NCBI GenBank assembly: GCA_965178635.1
Contig: CBCXVT010000034.1
Span: 1-64,000, forward strand
Length of the DNA: 64,000 nt
Reading direction: 5' to 3'
From: GCA-2733415 sp965178635
GTDB lineage: Bacteria; Bacteroidota; Bacteroidia; Flavobacteriales; Flavobacteriaceae
Of this stretch, positions 16,495 through 25,755 are shown in pieces. Below the pieces are notes generated by a model. It did no database searches. It had not been told where the DNA came from and saw only the letters and a list, made by a program, of their open reading frames with translations. A program made the translations under genes and the position numbers. Each line of letters starts with the position of its first letter. The stretch's first letter is position 1.

Positions 16495-18766
16495 GTAAAA
16501 TAGTATAGACGAGTTCTTTAGTTAATGGTGATTGTCCTGCTTTTATTTTAACGTTTTCAAATAAATATTTAAAGTCACAACCTGTAGCATAGTTACTACA
16601 TCCATAGGCTGTTTTTCCTTTTAAGATGGTTCCTTTTTCACATTTCGGACAACTAGAGAAATCAGTAGTTTTTAGTTGCTTTTCTTCTAATACAATAGTG
16701 TAGTTACTATTAAATTTTAATACGCCCTCAGTTGTATCAGTATCTGTTTTAAAACCTTTCAAATTAACTGTTGAGCCTTTAGTAAGCAAACGAATTAACT
16801 GTTTGTCAGAAATTTTCTTATCCATAAATTTAAATGGAATTTTTAAATCACATCCTGTTTTATAAGCGCTACACCCATATGCAGATTTGCCTTTTAACAA
16901 TTGTCCTTGCTGACATTTTGGGCATTCTTGATCTGTAATTGAAATCTTTTGAGTCTTTGTAGATGTCTTCTTTTTTGTATTATTAGTATCGGCATGAGAG
17001 ATATTTGCCCTTGTTTGTTCAGAACGAACATCATAAACCAATTGGTCTACCATCACCTTCATATTCTTGATAAACGCGCCAGCATTGTATGTGCCTTTTT
17101 CAATTTCTTTCAATTGTTTTTCCCACAAACCAGTCATTTCCGCAGATTTCAATAGTTTATTTTGAATGGTATCAATCAACTGAATACCTGTTGTAGTAGG
17201 TAAAACCTGCTTTTTATTTCTAACAATATACTGTCGTCTAAATAAAGTCTCAATAATATTAGCACGTGTTGAAGGTCTACCAATTCCATTTTCCTTCATC
17301 AATTCTCTTAAATCATCATCGTCAACTTGTTTCCCAGCGGTTTCCATAGCTCTTAATAACGTCGCTTCTGTGTAATGCTTAGGAGGTTTGGTTTCTTTTT
17401 GTAAAAAAGAAGGGGAGTGTGGGCCTTTTTCTCCTTCAATAAAATTTGGTAATAATCCTGTTTCGGGTTTAGTTACATCATCTGGGGTTTCAAAAACGAC
17501 ACGCCATCCTTTTTTAATAACCTGCTTACCGGTTGTTTTAAATGTTACCGTTGACACTTTTCCAATCACTTGTGTGTTCAATACCGTACATTCATCATAA
17601 AACACGGCAATAAAACGTTTTGTGATAATATCATATACCTGTTGTTGGTTGTATTGTAAGTTAATTTCAACCCCAGTTGGTATGATAGCGTGGTGATCGG
17701 TTACTTTTTTATCATTAAAAACCTTTGATGATTTCTTTATTTTTTGAGATAATAGATGCGTGGTTAAGTGACTATATTGAGTCAATCTCTTTAGTATTTC
17801 AGGGACTTTTGGGTACACATCATTGGGTAAAAAAGTGGTATCAACTCTTGGATAAGTCACTACTTTTTGTTCGTATAATTTCTGAACAATTTTGAGCGTT
17901 TCATCGGCGGAGAACCCAAACTTTGTATTACAATAAACCTGTAATCCCGTTAAATCAAAGAGTTTAGGCGCATACTCTTTACCTGATTTTTTAGTTATTG
18001 AAGTAACTTCAAATTCATCATTTTTCACTTTATCTGCAAATAATTCCCCTTCAGATTGTTTTAAAAATCGACCTTCTTCACAATTAAAAACGGTCTCTCT
18101 ATACAAAGTTTGCAACTCCCAATAAGGTTGAGGGGTGAACTGTTCAATGTGTTTAAAACGCTCTACAACCATGGCTAATGTTGGTGTTTGTACACGTCCA
18201 ACAGACAATACTTGTTTATAGCCGCCATGTTTTACAGTGTAAAGCCGTGTAGCATTCATACCTAATAGCCAATCACCAATTGCTCTAGAAAAACCAGCAT
18301 AATACAAGTTATCATAATCTTCGGAGGGTTTTAAGTTTTCAAAACCTTCTTTGATAGCTTCAGTGGTTAAAGACGATATCCACAACCGTTGCATAGGGCC
18401 TTTATAATTAGCTTGTGCAATGACCCAACGCTGAATTAATTCTCCTTCTTGACCAGCATCCCCACAATTTATGACCACTGTAGCTTTATCAAATAAACTC
18501 TTTACAATATTGAATTGTTTTTGAATACCTTCATTAGCAACCACTTTTGTTTTAAACTTTTCAGGAAGCATTGGGAGATTGTTTAAATCCCAGCTTTTCC
18601 AATGTGGTTTATAATCGTTAGGTTCAAAAAGAGTGCATAAATGTCCGAATGTATATGTTACCAAATAACCATTACCTTCATAGTAGCCATCACGTTTTGT
18701 GTTGGCGCCTAATACTATAGCAATTTCACGTGCTACACTTGGTTTTTCGGCAATACAGACTTTCAC
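16481..18766 (-). CDS. topB: DNA topoisomerase III (type IA)
   Basis: 761 residues. N-terminal Toprim domain starts MKVCIAEKPSVARE with the acidic CGDAGQEGELIQR site (about 100-112). The type IA core carries GRVQTPTLAMVVER and the catalytic Tyr in VVTYPRVDTTFLP (about 308), then KPPKHYTEATLLRAME and NGIGRPSTRANIIE. Two C-terminal zinc-ribbon-like repeats (CPKCQQGQLLKGKSAYGCS and CPKCEKGTILKGKTAYGCS) bind DNA. The enzyme passes single strands and resolves linked or hemicatenated DNA. It heads a minus-strand run with rluE and recQ and is divergent from the UDG-like gene, sharing a 94-base intergenic region. Confidence 0.95.
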   Translation of the reverse strand: MKVCIAEKPSVAREIAIVLGANTKRDGYYEGNGYLVTYTFGHLCTLFEPNDYKPHWKSWDLNNLPMLPEKFKTKVVANEGIQKQFNIVKSLFDKATVVINCGDAGQEGELIQRWVIAQANYKGPMQRLWISSLTTEAIKEGFENLKPSEDYDNLYYAGFSRAIGDWLLGMNATRLYTVKHGGYKQVLSVGRVQTPTLAMVVERFKHIEQFTPQPYWELQTLYRETVFNCEEGRFLKQSEGELFADKVKNDEFEVTSITKKSGKEYAPKLFDLTGLQVYCNTKFGFSADETLKIVQKLYEQKVVTYPRVDTTFLPNDVYPKVPEILKRLTQYSHLTTHLLSQKIKKSSKVFNDKKVTDHHAIIPTGVEINLQYNQQQVYDIITKRFIAVFYDECTVLNTQVIGKVSTVTFKTTGKQVIKKGWRVVFETPDDVTKPETGLLPNFIEGEKGPHSPSFLQKETKPPKHYTEATLLRAMETAGKQVDDDDLRELMKENGIGRPSTRANIIETLFRRQYIVRNKKQVLPTTTGIQLIDTIQNKLLKSAEMTGLWEKQLKEIEKGTYNAGAFIKNMKVMVDQLVYDVRSEQTRANISHADTNNTKKKTSTKTQKISITDQECPKCQQGQLLKGKSAYGCSAYKTGCDLKIPFKFMDKKISDKQLIRLLTKGSTVNLKGFKTDTDTTEGVLKFNSNYTIVLEEKQLKTTDFSSCPKCEKGTILKGKTAYGCSNYATGCDFKYLFENVKIKAGQSPLTKELVYTILHGKH

Positions 18767-18860
18767 TGGAGTTATGTGTTTTTTGAATTAAGAAGATGCA
18801 AAATACAGAATTTTACTATATTTATAAGGGAACATAAATTGTTTGATAGAAAATATCAAT

Positions 18861-19436
18861 ATGATGAAAAAATTACTTCTTGATATTAAAAAATGTACAC
18901 TATGTTCTGAGTTCTTAGAACTTGGACCTAATCCTATAGTTTCAGCTAGTAAAAAAAGTAAAATCATTATAATCGGTCAAGCACCAGGTAGTATCGTTCA
19001 TAAAACAGGAATTCCGTGGAATGATAAAAGTGGTGAGAATTTAAGAGCTTGGATGGGAATTAGCAATGAGGATTTCTATAACCCTGAAAAAGTGGCTATT
19101 ATTCCAATGGGGTTTTGCTATCCTGGTAAAGGTAAATCTGGCGATTTACCGCCTCGAAAAGAATGCGCACCCTTATGGCATCATCAATTATTATCTAAAA
19201 TAGAAAATGCAGAGTTGGTACTATTAATAGGAAAGTATGCTCAAGATTATTATTTAAAAAAGGAAGCCGAAAGAACATTAACTGACACTGTAAAGAATTA
19301 CAAAAAGTACTTGCCAGAGTATTTTGTGTTGCCACATCCATCACCAAGAAACAATATCTGGCAGGCCAAAAATAAATGGTTTGTTACAGAAGTACTTCCA
19401 ATTCTAAAGAAGAGAATTTCATGGTCTTTGCGTTGA
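18861..19436 (+). CDS. Uracil-DNA-glycosylase-superfamily protein
   Basis: About 191 residues from ATG 18861 (ATG 18864 is equally possible; a TTG at 18843 adds six residues). It has the two signature loops of the UDG fold: IIIIGQAPGSIVHKTGIPW near the N-terminus and VLPHPSPRNNIW near the C-terminus. The Cys pair in KKCTLCSEF might suggest an Fe-S cluster as in family 4 enzymes, but the other two Cys are not in the usual places. The likely role is removal of uracil or related bases, or a diverged function. It could partly back up ung, which appears frame-broken in this window. Confidence 0.8.
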   Translation: MMKKLLLDIKKCTLCSEFLELGPNPIVSASKKSKIIIIGQAPGSIVHKTGIPWNDKSGENLRAWMGISNEDFYNPEKVAIIPMGFCYPGKGKSGDLPPRKECAPLWHHQLLSKIENAELVLLIGKYAQDYYLKKEAERTLTDTVKNYKKYLPEYFVLPHPSPRNNIWQAKNKWFVTEVLPILKKRISWSLR

Positions 19437-19518
19437 ATTTGTAACATTATATGACTTATTTAAAGTTAAGTAATCATAAATTGTTTAACAGTTTTTAACA
19501 AAATTAAATTTGAAAGCG

Positions 19519-19526
19519 TATCTTTG
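19519..19526 (+). promoter_or_regulatory. -7 promoter box of the cold-shock-domain gene
   Basis: TATCTTTG is an exact TAnnTTTG match followed by GCAG. The ATG is at 19609, leaving an untranslated leader of roughly 75 bases, long enough for the temperature-responsive structure typical of cold-shock mRNAs. Confidence 0.6.
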
Positions 19527-19608
19527 CAGTAGTTATACGCTGTATAAATTACAGAATATGACTAATTTATATTCATTTTTAACGTAAAAACAATTTTAAG
19601 ATAAACTA

Positions 19609-20070
19609 ATGGCAAAATCGCAACAGACTTTTAATAAGATAGAAAAAGAAAAAAAACGTTTAAAAAAACGTGAAGAAAAAGAAAAGAAAAAAGCTGAGCG
19701 CAAGGCAAATGCAGTAAAGCCTACTAGTCTTGAAGATATGTTAGTTTATGTTGATGAGTTTGGACAGTTAACAGACACTCCACCAGACCCGACTAAAAAG
19801 AAGGAAGAGATTGATTTAGAAAGTATCGATATCTACATTCCTAAAAAAGTTGCTGGTGAAGATGATGATGCTGGTTTCGGAAACGAAGGAAAAGTATCTT
19901 TCTTTGACGATTCAAAAGGATTCGGGTTTATTATTGACAGTAAAACTCAAGAGAAATATTTTGTTCACGTAAGTGGATTAATAGACGAAATTAAAGAAAA
20001 CGACAAAGTTTCTTACGAACTTGAAAAAGGTATGAAAGGAATGAACGCCGTTAGAGTAAAGAAAATATAA
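19609..20070 (+). CDS. Cold-shock-domain protein with charged N-terminal extension
   Basis: 153 residues. The first 35 are a Lys/Glu helix (IEKEKKRLKKREEKEKKKAE), followed by an acidic linker and a C-terminal cold-shock domain from about residue 88 (GKVSFFDDSKGFGFI with the RNP1 aromatics, then KYFVHVSGLIDEIKEND and GMKGMNAVRVKKI). The domain binds single-stranded RNA or DNA. Such extended CSD proteins are common in Bacteroidota and often sit next to DEAD-box helicases, as here (20162). A terminator separates the two genes, so the helicase may have its own promoter or depend on read-through. Confidence 0.9.
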   Translation: MAKSQQTFNKIEKEKKRLKKREEKEKKKAERKANAVKPTSLEDMLVYVDEFGQLTDTPPDPTKKKEEIDLESIDIYIPKKVAGEDDDAGFGNEGKVSFFDDSKGFGFIIDSKTQEKYFVHVSGLIDEIKENDKVSYELEKGMKGMNAVRVKKI

Positions 20071-20095
20071 GTTCTACTAGTTATAGAACTGATTT

Positions 20096-20127
20096 AAAAT
20101 CCTATTTTATTAAATAGGATTTTTTTA
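20096..20127 (+). terminator. Rho-independent terminator between CSD gene and DEAD-box gene
   Basis: Arms AAAATCCTATTT and AAATAGGATTTT with a 4-base loop, followed by a T7 tract. Confidence 0.8.
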
Positions 20128-20161
20128 TAGTTAAATATTACATTAGAAATAAGTACATAAT

Positions 20162-21502
20162 ATGTCAATATCATTTTCAGAATTAGGTCTTTCAAAGCAT
20201 TTATTAAAAAGCTTATCAGAGAACAACATCAATACACCAACTGAAATTCAAGAAAAAGTAATTCCTGTAATTTTAAATCAGACGGATGATGTAGTTGGTT
20301 TGGCAAAAACTGGGACAGGTAAAACTGCAGCTTTCGGATTACCTTTATTACAGAAAATTGATAGCGATAATACAACTGTTCAGGCTGTGATATTAGCGCC
20401 AACTAGAGAATTAGGACAACAGATTTTTACTAATTTAGAGTCTTATGCTACACATCTTCCTGAAATATCTATTGCCTCAGTTTGTGGAGGAGTACCTATC
20501 AAACCACAAATAGAACGATTAGCATCTGGAGCACAAGTTATTGTAGCTACACCAGGACGTTTGATTGATTTGATTCAGCGTGATGCTGTAAATCTTAAAA
20601 CAGTTAACTGCTTAGTTTTAGATGAAGCTGACGAAATGGTCACCTCATTAAAAGAAGGCTTAGATAAAATTGTAGCTGTGATGCCAAAAAACAAAAGAAC
20701 TCTTTTGTTTTCAGCAACTTTACCAGGAACGATTAAGCAATTGATTCAAAATTACATGTCGAAACATGTTACTCAAGTGAGTGCTGACATGACTTCTGTT
20801 GGAAACAATGCAATTGATCATAAGTTTGTAGTTGTAAAACCAATTGAAAAATTAGAAGTTTTAATGCACTTTTTATCTACACATGAAGGTAAACAAGGTA
20901 TTATTTTTTGTAAAACAAAAGCTGCAGTAAATAAGTTAGCAAAAAACTTAGCTATTAATAGATTTTCTTCAGGAGCTCTACATGGAAGTTTGTCACAAGG
21001 AATTCGTGATCGCATCATGGGACAATTTCGTGAAGGTCATATTAATATCCTAGTTGCTACCGATTTAGCAGCGCGTGGTATTGACGTTAAGGATATCGCA
21101 TTTGTTGTTAATTATCATTTACCTGATACTTATGAAGCTTATGTACATAGAAGTGGTAGAACTGCTAGAGCAGGTAGTAACGGATTATCACTTTCTGTAA
21201 TTCAAGAAGAAGAAATTCAAGACATACCTGAGTTTGAAGAGGAATTAGGAATTCAATTTTCTGAATACCAAAAACCAGATGCGGTTTCTGTTGAAGAAAA
21301 CAACACAGTATTATGGGCTAAAAAAATATTTAAGACAAAACCAAATCGTGATGTGTCACCTGCGTTAAAAGATAAAGTAAAAACGGTGTTTCATCATTTA
21401 ACTAAAGAGGAGTTAGTAGATAAAATATTAGCAAATTACATCAGTTCACAACAGAAACCTGTAGTAGAAGCAGCTGTAGTGAAGAAAAAGAAGAAACGAT
21501 AA
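20162..21502 (+). CDS. DEAD/DEAH-box ATP-dependent RNA helicase (second copy)
   Basis: 446 residues. All helicase motifs are present: TPTEIQEKVIPVIL, AKTGTGKT, APTRELGQQ, TPGRLIDLI, DEADEM, SATLPG, GIIFCKTKAAV, ATDLAARGIDV, HRSGRTARAG. A C-terminal extension of about 100 residues (VLWAKKIFKTKPNRDVSP to KKKKKR) may help bind RNA; the other helicase in this window lacks it. The gene follows the cold-shock-domain gene, fitting a role in cold-adapted RNA remodelling. It converges on selO with only two bases between stop codons and no visible terminator. Confidence 0.95.
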   Translation: MSISFSELGLSKHLLKSLSENNINTPTEIQEKVIPVILNQTDDVVGLAKTGTGKTAAFGLPLLQKIDSDNTTVQAVILAPTRELGQQIFTNLESYATHLPEISIASVCGGVPIKPQIERLASGAQVIVATPGRLIDLIQRDAVNLKTVNCLVLDEADEMVTSLKEGLDKIVAVMPKNKRTLLFSATLPGTIKQLIQNYMSKHVTQVSADMTSVGNNAIDHKFVVVKPIEKLEVLMHFLSTHEGKQGIIFCKTKAAVNKLAKNLAINRFSSGALHGSLSQGIRDRIMGQFREGHINILVATDLAARGIDVKDIAFVVNYHLPDTYEAYVHRSGRTARAGSNGLSLSVIQEEEIQDIPEFEEELGIQFSEYQKPDAVSVEENNTVLWAKKIFKTKPNRDVSPALKDKVKTVFHHLTKEELVDKILANYISSQQKPVVEAAVVKKKKKR

Positions 21503-21504
21503 AT

Positions 21505-23079
21505 CTAGGAACTACACGATAACATAGAACAACCTACTTTATGACGCGCCCATTCTGGACGTTTTGTAAACCATTTGTTATATTGAGGTTGTTCGTCATA
21601 AGGATTTTTGAGCAAAGTGTATAGCTCATTAATTAAACTATAATCGCCTTTATCAGCTGCATCAATAGCAAGTTGCGACATATAATTTCGCAACACATAT
21701 TTTGGGTTTACCTTATTCATAGCTAGTTTTCGATCTTGATCACTTAAAGAGTCTTCATTCAGACGTTTAGCATAACGTATAAGCCACGATTTCCAGCGCT
21801 CTAATACTTGTCCTGTTATTTCCTCTGGATTGTAAAAAGAGTCTCTTATAAGCTCTAAAAAGATATTATCGTCAGTAAGTTCAATGTCTTTTTTAAAATT
21901 TGAAAGGTTTCTAAAGAAAATAGTCATATCAGTTTCTGACAAATGTAAGTTGGCTTCTAAATCTTTAATTAAACTCTTGTCGTCATCAATAACTGTTGTT
22001 AAACCTAGTTTTGAATTCATCATTTTTTGATATTCGAGATGAAAATTCTGATTATAATCATTTAAAATAGCTTCTAAAGCTTTGGCATCTTCAACTAAAG
22101 GATATAATGCATTAGCTAATTGGAGTAAGTTCCATAAGCCAATATTTGGTTGGTTTCCAAATCGATAACGTTTGTGTTGCTTATCTGTGGTGTTTGGAGT
22201 CCAATCAAAATCAAAACCTTCCAACCAACCGTAAGGCCCGTAATCTATGGTTAAACCAAGAATTGACATATTATCAGTATTCATCACACCGTGAACAAAA
22301 CCAACACGTTGCCAATTGATGATCATATCTAAAGTTTGCTGGGTAACTTCTTTAAAAAATTGTAAATAGCCAGACTTATCAAGAGTTGTAATTTCAGGAA
22401 AATGGTGTTTTATCGTATAGTTTACAAGAGTTTGTAGCGTGTTGTAATCTTTTCTAGAGGTATGAATTTCATAACTTCCAAAACGTAAAAAGGTCGGGGA
22501 TACCCGGCAAACAATTGCCCCTTTCTCATATTCTGGATGTCCATCATATAATACATCTCTTAATACATCATCACCAGTTAAGGCTAAAGATAAGGCGCGG
22601 GTAGTGGGTACACCCAAATGAAACATAGCTTCACTACATAAGTATTCCCGTACAGAAGAACGTAAAACAGCTAAACCATCTGCTGTTCTTGAATATGGTG
22701 TTTCTCCAGCACCTTTTAATTGTAATACCCAGTTTTTATTGTTATGTACTACCTCAGTTAAATTAATAGCGCGACCGTCACCTAATTGACCAGCCCAATT
22801 CCCAAATTGATGCCCGCCGTAACACATGGCATAGGGCGTTGTATCTTGTAAAACTGAATTACCTGTAAATACCTTTAGAAATTGTTCCGATTTCAAATCA
22901 CTTTTGGTTAATCCTAATTCAGAAGCTAACACATCTGATGTGTGAATTAATTCAGGTTTTTTTGTCAGTTTAGGTGTTACAAATGAATAACAAGCACCAG
23001 AAACTTGACGTCTAGAATTTTCTAAAATTGGATCAGACGGTAAAGATTTTATAAATGTATTCGTAATATTTAACTTCAT
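21505..23079 (-). CDS. selO: Protein adenylyltransferase SelO (YdiU family)
   Basis: 524 residues matching SelO: CYGGHQFGNWAGQLGDGRAI near residue 90, VLQLKGAGETPYSRTADGLAV, VREYLCSEAMFHLGVPTTRAL, MNTDNMSILGLTIDYGPYGWLEGFD (a motif replacing the usual kinase loop) and NPKYVLRNY. SelO is a pseudokinase-fold enzyme that transfers AMP to Ser, Thr or Tyr of redox proteins. It ends in CSMLSCSS, where animal homologues carry selenocysteine near the C-terminus; here ordinary Cys are encoded. A direct repeat TAGGTGGTAA x2 (23133-23152) lies upstream and could be a regulator site. Confidence 0.95.
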   Translation of the reverse strand: MKLNITNTFIKSLPSDPILENSRRQVSGACYSFVTPKLTKKPELIHTSDVLASELGLTKSDLKSEQFLKVFTGNSVLQDTTPYAMCYGGHQFGNWAGQLGDGRAINLTEVVHNNKNWVLQLKGAGETPYSRTADGLAVLRSSVREYLCSEAMFHLGVPTTRALSLALTGDDVLRDVLYDGHPEYEKGAIVCRVSPTFLRFGSYEIHTSRKDYNTLQTLVNYTIKHHFPEITTLDKSGYLQFFKEVTQQTLDMIINWQRVGFVHGVMNTDNMSILGLTIDYGPYGWLEGFDFDWTPNTTDKQHKRYRFGNQPNIGLWNLLQLANALYPLVEDAKALEAILNDYNQNFHLEYQKMMNSKLGLTTVIDDDKSLIKDLEANLHLSETDMTIFFRNLSNFKKDIELTDDNIFLELIRDSFYNPEEITGQVLERWKSWLIRYAKRLNEDSLSDQDRKLAMNKVNPKYVLRNYMSQLAIDAADKGDYSLINELYTLLKNPYDEQPQYNKWFTKRPEWARHKVGCSMLSCSS

Positions 23080-23132
23080 GTGTAATTTACTGATAAAAAA
23101 CCTATTAAGTAATTCTTATTAAACTTTAAATT

Positions 23133-23152
23133 TAGGTGGTAATAGGTGGTAA
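23133..23152. repeat. Tandem 10-bp direct repeat upstream of selO
   Basis: TAGGTGGTAA occurs twice head to tail, 54 bases upstream of the selO start. It could be a tandem protein-binding site or chance. Confidence 0.3.
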
Positions 23153-23208
23153 TACATCAAAAATACAACAATTTGTAGTAGAAGGGAAGTTGTTTGAGTT
23201 ATAAACAA

Positions 23209-24024
23209 TTACCACCACACTATAAATAGTTTCTGCAATGTACCATCAGAAGATTTAATCCAACAAAGGGGTGATTTTTCTTGACTAATAAAATTTAAAA
23301 TTATTTGTTGTGCTTCATCAAAATTTAACCAATCAACCTCAATATGTGGTTGAGATAACCAATCTAATTTTTGAGGAATGTAAAACTGATTAGTCCTTAT
23401 GGTGTCTATGTCCTTAAAGTTTATGTAATACCCTAAAATACAGTTATTATTAACGAACCTTAAGGGTGTTTTAAGTAATAGATAGGGTACAAATAATTGT
23501 GCTTTAAACAGTACTTGTTGCTCAATATTTGACGTTTTAAGATTCAACTCATCAAGTAATATTTGAGTTTCTGGTTTGTAAAGTAGAGGTAATTGTTTGT
23601 TCTTAAGTTTTGTTATTTTTTCTATAAAACTATCTTTTCTATTAGGACCAATCCAATGTTCTAATTCTGAATAGCCTACAGATTCATCGTATAAATAGAA
23701 TTTATAAATGATTTCTAGATGGATTACTTCATTACCCTTTTTTAAGATACAATCCAACTCACCAATAGTCTGCTTTTCCCTTTTAATTTGAACGTTCTTA
23801 GAGAGTAGTGATACATCTGATCTTTGTTCTAAATCATGGAATACAAATTGTTCAACTAAATGCCCTAATCTGTATTTTTTATCATTAACTTGTTTATATA
23901 CAGTTTTTATAAATTCATCTAATTGTATTTGCTTTAAGCCCAACAAAGGTAAAGTATCCCATAATGGAAATGTGTTTAGATAACCTTGGTATCGTAATTT
24001 TATGTTATCTTGTTTTTTATTCAT
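23209..24024 (-). CDS. DUF1853 family protein
   Basis: About 271 residues from ATG 24024; an in-frame TTG at 24036 is less likely. The sequence fits DUF1853: RLGHLVEQFVFHDLEQ, then TIGELDCILKKGNEVIHLEIIYKFYLYD, which has the E-LD-(x)n-E-x-K pattern of PD-(D/E)XK nuclease folds, then WIGPNRKDSFIEKITKLKNKQLPLL. The C-terminus ends WLNFDEAQQIILN to PLCWIKSSDGTLQKLFIVWW. The function is unknown; a nuclease-related role is inferred from the fold pattern only. It stands alone upstream of selO on the same strand. Confidence 0.8.
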   Translation of the reverse strand: MNKKQDNIKLRYQGYLNTFPLWDTLPLLGLKQIQLDEFIKTVYKQVNDKKYRLGHLVEQFVFHDLEQRSDVSLLSKNVQIKREKQTIGELDCILKKGNEVIHLEIIYKFYLYDESVGYSELEHWIGPNRKDSFIEKITKLKNKQLPLLYKPETQILLDELNLKTSNIEQQVLFKAQLFVPYLLLKTPLRFVNNNCILGYYINFKDIDTIRTNQFYIPQKLDWLSQPHIEVDWLNFDEAQQIILNFISQEKSPLCWIKSSDGTLQKLFIVWW

Positions 24025-24095
24025 AGGTATATACAAATCTAATAATAATCATTTTTATTTAGAAACATACAATTAGAGTAGTTAGTAATATATTC

Positions 24096-24280
24096 TATTT
24101 TACATAATATAAATTATAGTACAAATGTTAGTATGAGTAAAATGGCGAATACAATAGTATTTTACATAATTACAGATATCATGTCGCTAGACTTATATCG
24201 ACAGTAATTATGTAATAGCCATTTTACGACCTGCACATTATTAAATATTCGAAAGCTATAATTTGCCATTATGTAAAATA
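24096..24280. repeat. Nested inverted-repeat element in a 353-base intergenic region
   Basis: Three perfect arm pairs nest around one centre: TAAAATGGC (24138-24146) with GCCATTTTA (24218-24226), TTACATAATTAC (24162-24173) with GTAATTATGTAA (24204-24215), and TGTCG (24182-24186) with CGACA (24199-24203). The core TATTTTACATAAT occurs at 24096-24108 and 24158-24170, and inverted at 24268-24280. A small GC hairpin follows (CGCC-AAA-GGCG near 24297-24306). No ORF is present. It may be a MITE remnant, a structured RNA or a regulator-binding array. Confidence 0.5.
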
Positions 24281-24377
24281 GTCGCTCGCCAAAGGCGCTC
24301 GATTTACTTTGATCATTAAAGTTTTAAATATTCAATTTTCGTGGATTATAGGTGATTCAATTTTGAACACTCTAATT

Positions 24378-24893
24378 CTATAAGTTTTTAGAAAACACAA
24401 TGTTTTTATATGATTTTCCATTGACTATAAAATTTAAATCACCAAGGTTTTTAAAATCATTTTTTTCATAAAACCTGATAGCTCTATTATTTTTAATATA
24501 AACAGAAAGCCACATGGTATCCAATTGTAATTCTTTAGCTTTTTCTTGAACAAAAGTTAGTAGTTGTTGCCCGACTTTTAAAGGAATAAAATCATTAAGA
24601 ATGTAAATTCGTTCTAATTTACAAGTGTTTTGTAATGTGACAAATTCGTTTACTGCATTTAGTACTAATTTTGCATATCCAACAGGAAAATCATCTACAT
24701 AAATAATATAATAGAGTTGTTTAGAATCGTTGAAATCCTGTTTCGTTTTAGGAATTGAAAAACTACTGTCTAGGTATTTTAATTGATCGTTTTTATCATC
24801 TATATATTGACTATGAGATTCTGCCCATGTTATTCGACCTAAAAGAGCTAAAACCTCTATGTCAGCTTCCTTAGCTAATTTTATTGTAATCAT
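24378..24893 (-). CDS. GNAT family N-acetyltransferase
   Basis: 171 residues with the GNAT pattern: an N-terminal strand-helix (TIKLAKEADIEVLALLGRITW), the substrate strand FPVGYAKLVLNA, the beta4 strand LERIYILNDFIPLKVGQQLLTFVQEKA (a variant acetyl-CoA loop with LKVGQQL replacing the usual Q/RxxGxG/A) and the C-terminal NNRAIRFYEKNDFKNLGD. It transfers an acetyl group from acetyl-CoA to an unknown amine. It is the most downstream gene of a long minus-strand series, 100 bases from the lipoprotein gene before it. Confidence 0.88.
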   Translation of the reverse strand: MITIKLAKEADIEVLALLGRITWAESHSQYIDDKNDQLKYLDSSFSIPKTKQDFNDSKQLYYIIYVDDFPVGYAKLVLNAVNEFVTLQNTCKLERIYILNDFIPLKVGQQLLTFVQEKAKELQLDTMWLSVYIKNNRAIRFYEKNDFKNLGDLNFIVNGKSYKNIVFSKNL

Positions 24894-24993
24894 TATTTTC
24901 TCTTATTAATTTTCTTATTCAATCTATAAATAATTCAAGTAAAAACACTTTGTGTTATCATACTCACCGTCTGACATAATTGTTATCAATGCT

Positions 24994-25728
24994 TTAATCA
25001 TGATAAGATATCGTTTTCTCGGCTTTATAACAGTATACTATTTCACTATCAGGTAATAATTTTGTATTGATCAAGCCTGTTTCTTTTCTACTTAATTTAA
25101 TATTTAAGAATTTTACCAGAGTTAATGAATCTTTGAAATAAGATTTTGGTATAACATACTCCCCTCTTTTTATATGAAGAGTATCAATTTGTTTTCCTGA
25201 AAATCCATTTTCTGTAATATTTGCGGCTCTTTTCTTTTTAACTACAGTGCCTTTAATAATTTCAATTGTGTGTGGAGTAGTTAAACCTTCCCAACTAATA
25301 ATGATATCATCATTTAAAGGGATGTATTCTGGCATATTAAATTTAACGTCTGCATAGGCCTTGTATGGTTTTATAAATGCTATAGGTGACCTTGTACTAT
25401 CTGGTAAGATGATTTCAAAATAATAGGAATCCTTTCTTGATAAATCATTCGTTCCATAATATGAATGCTTATCATAATAATTACCTGTTCGCACATATAA
25501 TTCTAGTGGAGTATTGTTTAATAGAATTTTTATATTTTCATTTGTCAATTGTTTTTTACCGTCAAATAATTTTACTTCTACAAAATTTAGGCTATTCTTC
25601 TTGGTTCCGTCTTGAATAGTGATACTAGCCTTAATGTTAGATAAGCTTGTTATGCTTGATTTTGAAGATGTAGTGACATCGCAACTGTAAAAAACTAAAA
25701 AGATGAATAGAATGCTGATATATTTCAT
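24994..25728 (-). CDS. Putative lipoprotein of unknown function
   Basis: About 244 residues from ATG 25728, chosen because MKYISILFIFLVFYSC gives a clean lipobox; an ATG at 25746 adds six residues. The mature part is beta-rich (SITIQDGTKKNSLNFVEVKLF, DDIIISWEGLTTPHTIEIIKG). It is likely anchored in the outer or inner membrane facing the periplasm. It is part of a same-strand cluster of unknown lipoproteins (24994-31779). No known family recognised. Confidence 0.6.
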   Translation of the reverse strand: MKYISILFIFLVFYSCDVTTSSKSSITSLSNIKASITIQDGTKKNSLNFVEVKLFDGKKQLTNENIKILLNNTPLELYVRTGNYYDKHSYYGTNDLSRKDSYYFEIILPDSTRSPIAFIKPYKAYADVKFNMPEYIPLNDDIIISWEGLTTPHTIEIIKGTVVKKKRAANITENGFSGKQIDTLHIKRGEYVIPKSYFKDSLTLVKFLNIKLSRKETGLINTKLLPDSEIVYCYKAEKTISYHD

Positions 25729-25755
25729 TTTGATAATTATTTGCATAGTGTGTAA

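Noticed and set aside
24096..24280. Integron attC or insertion sequence
   Set aside because: No integrase, transposase or cassette gene is nearby and no target-site duplication was found by eye.
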